A DNA stretch of 64,000 nt, from the NCBI GenBank assembly GCA_965153355.1, contig OZ231126.1:23188001-23252000 (forward strand), given 5' to 3'. The DNA is from Flaccisagitta enflata. Taxonomy: Eukaryota; Chaetognatha; Sagittoidea; Aphragmophora. Below the pieces are notes generated by a model. The model ran no database searches, was not told the origin of the DNA, and worked only from the letters and a program-made list of their open reading frames with translations. Shown here one piece after another: positions 55,714 to 64,000 of this stretch; the first letter of the stretch is position 1, and the number at the start of each line of letters is the position of its first letter. Both the position numbers and the translations under genes were made by a program.

Positions 55714-55920
55714 TAGTCGCGTGCTACGCGACTCTACACCCCGCTTTGTCGGTCCGTCCGTCGGTCCGTCGGTCCGTCCGTCGGTCCGTCCGTCACACTT
55801 TACTTTTTTTGGTTTTTGCGTTCTTTGGCCTCACTGCTCGCGCCCAAATGATGAAGTGACCTCAAATATGGCCCCTGCCCACCCGCACGCGACTGGGGAA
55901 GCCGAGTATCCAGCCTTGTT
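55714..55920 (+). mobile_element. Family A element, standard class
   Basis: Hairpin AGTCGCGTGCTACGCGACT (55,715), CTACACCCCGCTTTGTCGG, a GTC-word tract to 55,793, TCACACTTTACTTTTTTTGG, CACTGCTCGCGCCCAAATGA, distal stem GCACGCGACT (55,885-55,894), tail GAGTATCCAGCCTTGTT. Confidence 0.92.
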
Positions 55921-56003
55921 TCGCTGTCAGTCTATTTGCTTGTATGCTTTGCTATACATTTGGAGTTTTGGCTCATTTTCTTTTTGTTCACTCATTGACT
56001 TTT

Positions 56004-56163
56004 TAGTCGCGGACACGCGACTCTACTCCTTGCCGTGTCGGTCGGTAGGTTGGTAAGTCCGTCCGTCGGTCCGTCCATCACATTTTTTGAATTCCGAGCG
56101 GTTTTCGCATTACTGCTCCTGCCCAACCGTCCGCGACTGGATTGCCGTGTATCCAGCCTTGTT
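56004..56163 (+). mobile_element. Family A element, AGTCGCGGAC stem class
   Basis: Hairpin AGTCGCGGACACGCGACT, CTACTCCTTGCCGTGTC, a GTC-word tract, CATTACTGCTCCTGCCCAAC, distal stem GTCCGCGACT (56,129-56,138), tail GGATTGCCGTGTATCCAGCC, TTGTT. Confidence 0.92.
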
Positions 56164-56431
56164 TACAAATAAACCAGTGGTGACATTTGAATTTTGATTT
56201 GCTATCGATCTTTTACTTTTGAAAGGCATTTTGAAATCAAAAGCAAAAAAAAAAACGATAGGTTGCTATAGCGAGGACAGCTTAAACCACAAATCTACAC
56301 GCTCATGTTTTTTTATCAGTAGCAATGAGAAAAGGTTTCCATTGCATACGCGCATATTTAGTCGTGCTGCCCTCTTACATTTATCTCCCTCTTCAGTTCT
56401 CATACTTCCCCAATTTCTTCTCAATCATTTT

Positions 56432-57010
56432 TAGGTGCGCCATAGCACCTCTATAACTAGCTCTGTCTGTTGGTTGGTCGGTTGGTCGGTCACGTCTTGC
56501 TCGAGTTGAAAATTTCGAAAAAGAGCAAAAATCACTCAAAATGATTTAGAAATATGCTAGGATGATTCCTAGATGCGCCATAGCACCTCTACAAGAGAAT
56601 CTGTCCGTCTGTCCATCCGTCGGTCACGTTCAAATGAAAAATCGCTGAAAATGTTAAGAATTTATTGAAAACTCATTTTGTTAATCATTGATGATATAAG
56701 TCATTTCATTCACTGAAGTAATCAGCTTCGGTGAGGTCTGATCAAGCTGGGGATAGGTCGGATAGGTCTGGTGATAGGTCGGACATGTCTGATAGAGCTC
56801 AGGATAGGTCTGATAGAGCTTGGGATAGGTCTGATAGAGCTCGGGATAGGGCTGATAGAGCTTGGAATAGGTCTGATAGAGCTAGGGATAGGTCTGATAG
56901 AGCTAGGGATAGGTCTGATAGAGCTAGGGATAGGTCTGATGGAGCTAGGGATAGGTCTAAGAATTAATAACGCCCGGCGCACCGTCTTGGCCCATATATC
57001 CGGCTTTGTT
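56432..57010 (+). mobile_element. Family A elements, GGTGCGCC class: one partial, one with 21-bp array
   Basis: A partial copy starts AGGTGCGCCATAGCACCTCT at 56,433 and runs to about 56,570. A fuller copy starts AGATGCGCCATAGCACCTCT at 56,571 with TCTGTCCGTCTGTCCATCCG, AAATCGCTGAAAATG, a GATAGAGCTAGGGATAGGTCT-like array of about 20-21 bp (56,740-56,960), distal stem GGCGCACC (56,976-56,983) and end ATATATCCGGCTTTGTT. Confidence 0.85.
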
Positions 57011-57029
57011 ACTGTCGTTCTCGCTATTT

Positions 57030-57068
57030 TTTTTCTTTCTTTCTTTCTGTCTTTCTGTCTTTCTCTTT

Positions 57069-57128
<60 letters not shown>

Positions 57129-57176
57129 TCCTACTTTCTTTCTGTCTTTCTTTCTTTCTTTCCTTCTTTCTTTCCT

Positions 57177-57212
<36 letters not shown>

Positions 57213-57215
57213 ACA
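57030..57215. repeat. TTTC tetranucleotide microsatellite
   Basis: TTTC units with a few TGTC and CTAC variants. Confidence 0.95.
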
Positions 57216-57222
57216 TTCTTTT

Positions 57223-57391
57223 TAGTTGCGGACACGCAACTCTATAAGAGCCTTTGTCCGTCCATCCGTCCGTCCATCCGTCCATCGGTCTGTCGGTCCG
57301 TTGGTGTGCACGAGTCGAAAAGTGCGAAAACATGCATTTCCGCCCCTGCCCACCCGTCCGCAACTGGTATGGCCGTGTATCCGGCCTTGTT
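57223..57391 (+). mobile_element. Family A element, AGTTGCGGAC stem class
   Basis: AGTTGCGGACACGCAACTCT, ATAAGAGCCTTTGTCCGTCC, GTGCACGAGTCGAAAAGTGC, distal stem GTCCGCAACT (57,356-57,365), tail ATGGCCGTGTATCCGGCCTT, GTT. It is nearly identical to 52,199-52,365. Confidence 0.92.
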
Positions 57392-57408
57392 CTTTCTTCC
57401 TTTCTTCC

Positions 57409-57540
57409 TTTTTGGGCAGTGGCCCCGAAGGGGACGAAGTCCTGTAGAACACAGGGGACTTTCGTTCGTTCGTTTGTCCGTTCGTTTGTCCGTTCGTCCC
57501 CCCCTTACCACCAAGCCTCTGATCAGCCCTCTCAGACGTC
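57409..57540 (+). mobile_element. Family B left end leading into the 3.2-kb repeat region
   Basis: TTTTTGGGCAGTGGCCCCGA, AGTCCTGTAGAACACAGGGG, ACTTTCG, TTCGTTTGTCCGTTCG and a C run. What follows is the duplicated, degenerate CCTCAAATCAGCCCTCTCAGG-type array. No matching GCTGCCC-AAAAA end is seen in the window. Confidence 0.7.
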
Positions 57541-60500
57541 AAATTAGCCCTCCCAGGCCTCAAATTAGCCCTCCCAGGCCTCAAATTAGCTCTCAGAAGC
57601 CTTAAAACAGCCCTTTCAGACCACAAAGTAGGCCTCTAAGGCTTCAATTAGACTATAAAGCTTCAAAATAACTTTCTCAGTCCTTAAATCTGCCCTCTCA
57701 GGCAATATGTATGCCCCAAAACTGCTTATTTATGCCTCAGAACCCCTGTGTTCTACAGGACTTTGTCCCCTTCGGGGCCCGCCCAACCTCAAATCAGTCC
57801 AATCATGCCTCATTTAGCCCTCTCTGGCCTCAATCAACCCTCCTGAACTTTGAATCAGCCGTCCCCCCCCTAACCACCAAGCCCTCTCAGGCCTCAAGTT
57901 AGCTCTCTCAGACATCAAATTAGCCCTCCCAGCCCTTAAATCAGCCCTTTCAGACCACAAAATAGGCCTCTAAGGCTTCAGTTAGACTGTAAAGCTTCAA
58001 AATAACTTTCTCAGTCCTTAAATTTGCCCTCTCAGGCATTATGTATCCCCAAAACTGCTTATTTATGCCTCAGAACCCCTGTGTTCTACGGGACTTAGTC
58101 CCTTTCGGGGCCTGCCCAACCTCAAATCAGTCCTCTCAGGCCTCATTTAGCCCTCTCTAGCCTTAATCAACCCTCTTTAACCTTAAATCAGCCCTCCCAG
58201 GCCTCAGATTTGGTCTCTCACATATCAAATCAGCCCTCCCAGGCCTCAAATCCACCCTCTATCGTCTCAAGCCTCAAATTAATCTTATATGACCTTGATA
58301 GGGCTAACAGCATTCTAAAGTCTCAAATCAGTCCTATCAAGGGCATCATATCTGTCCTATCAAGGGCATCATATCAGCCCTCATTAGCCTATATCAGGCA
58401 TTCTATTCGCTTCCAAAACTGCCCATTCATGCCTCTTATGTCTCATTTAGCCCTCTGAAGCCTCAATCAAGCCTCTTAAACTTCAAATCAACCCTCTTAG
58501 GCCTAGAGACCCCAAATCTTCCCTGTCAGACCCCTTATCAGCCCTCTCAGATCCATTATTAGCCCTCTCAGACCCAATATTAGCCCTCTCAGACACCAAG
58601 TCAGCCCTTTCAGAAACCATATTAACCATCAATGACCCCTTCAAAGCTTCAGACCCGCCCTCTCAACCCCAATTCAGCAATTATCTTTCTCAGCTTCTAG
58701 CCCTTTCAGACTCGATGTCAATCCTCTTGAATCCCAAATCAGCCCTCTCACATCCCACATCAACCATTATCATCCCCAAATAATAAATCATGGACCCTAA
58801 ATCAGCCCACACAGACCCTAATCAGCCTTATCAAACCCCATATCAGCCCCTCAAACCCTAAATTACCCAGTTTCAGACCCTAAATTAGCTCTCAAGACGC
58901 TGAATCATCCCTCTCAGACCCCGTATCAGCCCTCTCAGACCCCATGTCAGCCCTCTCAGATCCCATATCAACCATCTATGACCCCTTCAAGGCTTCAAAC
59001 CGGCCCTCTCAATCCCATATCAACATTTAGCTCTCTCAGGCTTCAAGCCCTTTCAGATCACATATTAGCCATAACAGACCCTAAATCAGCCCTCTCAGAT
59101 TCCATATAAACCATCAAACCCCTACAAACCAACCCTCTCAACCCAAATTATCATTTGGCCTCTCAGGTTTCAAGCCCTTTCAGACCATATATTACCCATC
59201 ACAGACCCTCTTAGATTCCATATCAACCTTCCAGATCCTGAATTCCAGCTTCTGAAATGAATCCCCCCATTCAGCCCAGATAATTTTTCAGAATCATCTA
59301 TCAACGTCACCCTATTATCCTGCCCAATCACACCCAAATCAGCCTTATCAGACCCATATCAGCCCTCAGACTTCTATATTGCAGCTTGAGACCGCCTAAC
59401 CTCGAATCAGTCCTCTCAGGCCTCATTTAGCCCTCTCTGGCCTCAATCAACCCTCCTAAACTTCAAATAAGCCCTCCCAGGCCTCAAATCAGGTCTCTCA
59501 GGCATCATATCAGCCCTCCCAGGCCTCAAACCAGTTCTCTATTGTCTCAAGCTTCAAATCAAGCTAGTATGGCCTCATATTAGCACTCACAAGCTCAAAA
59601 TCATTCCTCAAGGGCCTCAATACAGTACTAGGCCTCAAATAACTCCCCTAGGCCTCCCCTAAGGCCTCAACCCTTTCAAGCTTCTAAGGTCTCAAATCAG
59701 TCCTGCTCAAGGGCCTCATATCAGCCCTCATAAGTCTATATTAGGCATTGAATTTGCTTTCAAAATTGCTTATTCATGCCTCAAAACCTTGTGTTCATGG
59801 GACTTTGTCCCCTTTGGGGCCCGCCCAACCTCAAATCAGTCCTCTTAGGCCTCTTTTAGCCCTCTTAGGCCTCAATCAAGCCTCTTAAACATTAAACAAA
59901 CCCTCTTAGACCTCTATTTAGCCCTCTCAGACATCAAATCATCCCTCCTAGGCCTGAAGTCAGCCCTCAATTGCTTTAAGCTTCAAATCAATCCTATATA
60001 GCCTCAGATTACTCCTCACAAGGGCATCATATCAGCCCTCATAGGCCTAAATCAGTCCTATCTCAGCCATTACATTAGCCTACATAGGCCTAAAATCTAC
60101 CCTCTTCAAATTTCATGTCAGCTCAGCCAGCTTCCTCAGACCTTGAATCAGCCCTAATTGAGCCTTCAAAAAACCTTTTCATGTTTCAGAGCCCCTGTAA
60201 TCTACAAGAGTTTAATCTCTTTGGGACCTGCCCAACCTAAAATGAGCCCTCCAAGATTTGAAATTGAGCTTCTCAGGCCTCTTAGGCATGATTCAAGATT
60301 CACCGGGCCAATGAGAAATGTGTCTACATTTTCTGACATCAGTATTTCACTGATTCATTGACAGAAATCTATCCATGGGTTTTAAGTACTTTTTTCTCAG
60401 TTTATCCGCCAGTTATAAAAATCCCTATATGTAAGTGTAAACTCAGTGTGACAGGGTGTGGACATATTTCTTATAGTTGTCCAGGCGAAGCTTAAATCTT

Positions 60501-60597
60501 TCCCTTAGCAGCCTTCCCACAGTAAAATCAAGCTCTCTAGCACGCGTTAATAACATTATTCCTAACACAGCCACAACCTCATAATATCTCTCAATGC
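57435..60597. repeat. Long tandem unit 1 (3.16 kb) of family-B-like array
   Basis: From CGAAGTCCTGTAGAACACAG to TAATATCTCTCAATGCC. The unit is mostly a degenerate 20-21 bp repeat (CAGCCCTCTCAGGCCTCAAAT) with embedded hairpin signatures CCCCTTCGGGGCCCGCCCAA at 57,769 and variants near 58,095, 59,805 and 60,215. A segment of about 330 bp is itself duplicated (CTCTAAGGCTTCAGTTAGAC at 57,970 and its near-copy at 57,633). The final 240 bp are unique-looking. No coding frame is credible. Confidence 0.9.
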
Positions 60598-63500
60598 CGA
60601 AGTCCTGTAGAACACAGGGGACTTTCGTTCGTTCGTTTGTCCGTTCGTTTGTCCGTTCGTCCCCCCCTTACCACCAAGCCTCTGATCAGCCCTCTCAAGC
60701 CTCAAATTAGCTCTCTCAGACATCAAATTAGCCCTCCCAGGCCTCAAATTAGCTCTCAGAAGCCTTAAATCAGCCCTTTCAGACCACAAAGTAGGCCTCT
60801 AAGGCTTCAGTTAGACTATAAAGCTTCAAAATAACTTTCTCAGTCCTTAAATCTGCCCTCTCAGGCATTATGTATGCCCCAAAACTGCTTATTTATGCCT
60901 CAGAACCCCTGTGTTCTACAGGACTTTGTCCCCTTCGGGGCCCGCCCAACCTCAAAATCAGTCCAATCATGCCTCATTTAGCCCTCTCTGGCCTCAATCA
61001 ACCCTCCTGAACTTTGAATCAGCCGTCCCCCCCCTAAACAAGCCTCTGATCAGCCCTCTCAGGCCTCAAGTTAGCTCTCTCAGACATCAAATTAGCCCTC
61101 CCAGCCCTTAAATCAGCCCTTTCACAAATAGGCCTCTAAGGCTTCAGTTAGACTGTAAACTTCAAAACATCTGTTCTTTACTTCGTCCCTTTCGGGGCTT
61201 GTCAAACCTCAAAATCCTGCTTCATTTATGCCTCAGAACCCCTGTGTTCTACGGGACTTCGTCCCCTTCGGGGCCTGCCCAACCTCAAATCAGTCCTCTC
61301 AGGCCTCATTTAGCCCTCTCTAGCCTTAATCAACCCTCTTTAACCTTAAATCAGCCCTCCCAGGCCTCAGATTTGGTCTCTCATATATCAAATTAGCCCT
61401 CCCAGGCCTCAAATCAGCCCTCTATCATCTCAAGCCTCAAATCAATCTTATATGACCTTGATAAGGCTAACAGCATTCTAAAGTCTCAAATAAGTCCTAT
61501 CAAGGGCATCATATCTGTCCTATCAAGGGCATCATATCAGCCCTCATTAGCCTATATCAGGCATTCTATTCGCTTCCAAAACTGCCCATTCTATTCGCTT
61601 CCAAAACTGCCCTCTGAAGCCTCAATCAAGCCTCTTAAACTTCAAATCAACCCTCTAGAGACCCCAAATCTTCCCTGTCAGACCCCGTATCAGCCCTCTC
61701 AGATCCATTATTAGCCCTCTCAGACCCAATATTAGCCCTCTCAGACACCAAGTCAGCCCTTTCAGAAACCATATTAACCATCAATGACCCCTTCAAAGCT
61801 TCAGACCCGCCCTCTCAACCCCAAATCAGCAATTATCTTTCTCAGCTTCTAGCCCTTTCAGACTCGATGTCAATCCTCTTGAATCCCAAATCAGCCCTCT
61901 CACATCCCACATCAACCATTATCATCCCCAAATAATAAATCATGGACCCTAAATCAGCCCACACAGACCCTAATCAGCCTTATCAAACCCCATATCAGCC
62001 CCTCAAACCCTAAATTACCCAGTTTCAGACCCTAAATTAGCTCTCAAGACGCTGAATCATCCCTCTCAGACCCCGTATCAGCCCTCTCAGACCCCATGTC
62101 AGCCCTCTCAGATCCCATATCAACCATCTATGACCCCTTCAAGGCTTCAAACCGGCCCTCTCAATCCCATATCAACATTTAGCTCTCTCAGGCTTCAAGC
62201 CCTTTCAGATCACATATTAGCCATAACAGACCCTAAATCAGCCCTCTCAGATTCCATATAAACCATCAATGACCCCTACAAACCAACCCTCTCAACCCAA
62301 ATTATCATTTGGCTCTCTCAGGTTTCAAGCCCTTTCAGACCATATATTACCCATCACAGACCCTCTTAGATTCCATATCAACCTTCCAGATCCTGAATTA
62401 GCCAGCTTCAGAACCTGAATCCGCCCCTTCAGACTCCAAATAATTCCTCTCAGATCCCAAATCATCTATCAACGACACCCTATATCCGCCCAATCACACC
62501 CAAATCAGCCTTATCAGACCCATATCAGCCCTTTAGACGCTATATTAGCAGCTTGAGACCGCCTAACCTCGAATCAGTCCTCTCAGGCCTCATTTAGCCC
62601 TCTCTGGCCTCAATCAACCCTCCTAAACTTCAAATAAGCCCTCCCAGGCCTCAAATCAGGTCTCTCAGGCATCATATCAGCCCTCCCAGGCCTCAAACCA
62701 GTTCTCTATTGTCTCAAGCTTCAAATCAAGCTAGTATGGCCTCATATTAGCACTCACAAGCTCAAAATCATTCCTCAAGGGCCTCAATACAGTACTAGGC
62801 CTCAAATAACTCCCCTAAGGCCTCCCCTAAGGCCTCAACCCTTTCAAGCTTCTAAGGTCTCAAATCAGTCCTGTCAAGGGCCTCATATCAGCCCTCATAA
62901 GCCTATATTAGGCATTGAATTTGCTTTCAAAATTGCTTATTCATGCCTCAAAACCCTTGTGTTCTATGGGACTTTGTCCCCTTTGGGGCCCGCCCAACCT
63001 CAAATCAGTCCTCTTAGGCCTCTTTTAGCCCTCTTAGGCCTCAATCAAGCCTCTTAAACATTAAACAAACCCTCTTAGACCTCTATTTAGCCCTCTCAGA
63101 CATCAAATCATCCCTCCTAGGCCTGAAGTCAGCCCTCAATTGCTTTAAGCTTCAAATCAATCCTATATAGCCTCAGATTACTCCTCACAAGGGCATCATA
63201 TCAGCCCTCATAGGCCTATGTCAGTCCTATCTCAGCCATTACATTAGCCTACATAGGCCTAAAATCTACCCTCTTCAAATTTCATGTCAGCTCAGCCAAC
63301 TTCCTCAGGCCTTGAATCAGCCCTAATTGAGCCTTCAAAAAACCTTTTCATGTTTCAGAGCCCCTGTAATCTACAAGAGTTTAATCTCTTTGGGACCTGC
63401 CCAACCTAAAATGAGCCCTCCAAGATTTGAAATTGAGCTTCTCAGGCTTCTTAGGCATGATTCAAGATTCACCGGGCCAATGAGAAATGTGTCCACACTT

Positions 63501-63766
63501 TGTGACATCAGTATTTCACTGATTCATTGACAAAAATCTATCCATGGGTTTTAAGTACTTTTTTTTTCAGTTTATCCGCCAGTTATAAAAATCCCTATAT
63601 GTAAGTGTAAACTCAGTGTGACAGGGTGTGGACATATTTCTTATAGTTGTCCAGGCGAAACTAAAATCTTTCCCTTAGCAGCCTTCCCACAGTAAAATCA
63701 AGCTCTCTAGCACGCGTTAATAACATTATTCCTAACACAGCCACAACCTCATAATATCTCTCAATG
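60598..63766. repeat. Long tandem unit 2 (3.17 kb)
   Basis: It repeats unit 1 in the same order and orientation with few substitutions and several indels (for example, a shortened block near 61,125-61,200 and an inserted CATTCTATTCGCTTCCAAAA duplication at 61,587). It ends with the same TAATATCTCTCAATG at 63,766. Confidence 0.92.
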
Positions 63767-64000
63767 AAGAAAAATAAGAATCACTGACTACTAACTAGTT
63801 ATTGATAGGAAACTCAATGTTAGACAACAACTCTTTAATCATAGAAAGAAAAGATTTGTTTCATGGCAACAAATTGAAAATCAGAAAAAAAAATTGAGAG
63901 ATATCATTCATCAAAGTAGTCTATAGCGTCCTTTCACCAATGTGTCTTTCTGTGAGTATTTTGTCTTTTCTTCAAGGCTTTTTTGCCAGCCACTGGTCTC
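63767..64000. other. Right-edge unique sequence
   Basis: I recognise no repeat or exon in this short AT-rich edge. Confidence 0.5.

Noticed and set aside
57409-63766. Many CCCCTTCGGGGC hairpins considered as bacterial-style terminators
   Set aside because: They are the family B arm motif in a eukaryotic repeat array, without downstream T runs in a fixed orientation.

Overview
This window is eukaryotic nuclear DNA that is almost entirely repeats. It has no bacterial-style operons or ribosome binding sites. The few stretches that look coding are short open segments ending at or bounded by GT-AG splice sites. Long GA, GT, CAA, GAAA and TTC microsatellites, a TTAGGG array and many MITE-like palindromes fit an invertebrate animal or another holozoan eukaryote. 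I cannot name the species. Nearly all long open frames here are translations of microsatellites and are not annotated as genes.

Layout: 1-7,000 is dominated by microsatellites. From about 2,650 to 57,400 the DNA is filled with two dispersed, structured repeat families, which I call A and B. Family A (given as + when read from its hairpin end) starts T-AGTCGCGTGC-x-GCGACT, continues with a tract of 4-bp words ending in GTC, a variable body, a second copy of the stem, and ends GGCCTTGTT. Family B starts TTTTTGGGCAGCGGCCCC, has 40-70 bp inner inverted arms around a 20-21 bp tandem repeat, and ends in a small hairpin (for example CGCTTTTGCGACTA). Both families insert into each other several layers deep, notably at 12,224-16,450, 21,191-21,705, 26,057-28,053 and 50,660-51,923. 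Between them lie foldback or palindromic elements (28,521; 29,721; 37,701; 40,703; 46,690; 49,389; 52,798), several with visible target duplications. From 57,435 to 63,766 there is a direct duplication of two 3.16-3.17 kb units made of family-B-like tandem repeat.

Genes: I support only fragments. The best are two candidate last exons with good acceptors and stop codons (19,006-19,132 on +; 34,721-34,849 on -), an internal exon-like segment with a faint resemblance to acetyltransferases (53,437-53,666 on -), and a coiled-coil-like segment (48,839-49,128 on +). No complete gene, no RNA gene and no transposase or helicase frame was recognised, so both repeat families look non-autonomous.

Main observation: family A copies fall into at least seven stem classes. 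In each class the hairpin at one end and the complementary motif near the other end have changed together. Natural filled and empty sites inside this window show insertion with no target duplication. This resembles the Helentron-associated (HINE/DINE-1-like) group of non-autonomous Helitron relatives, but that assignment is inference.
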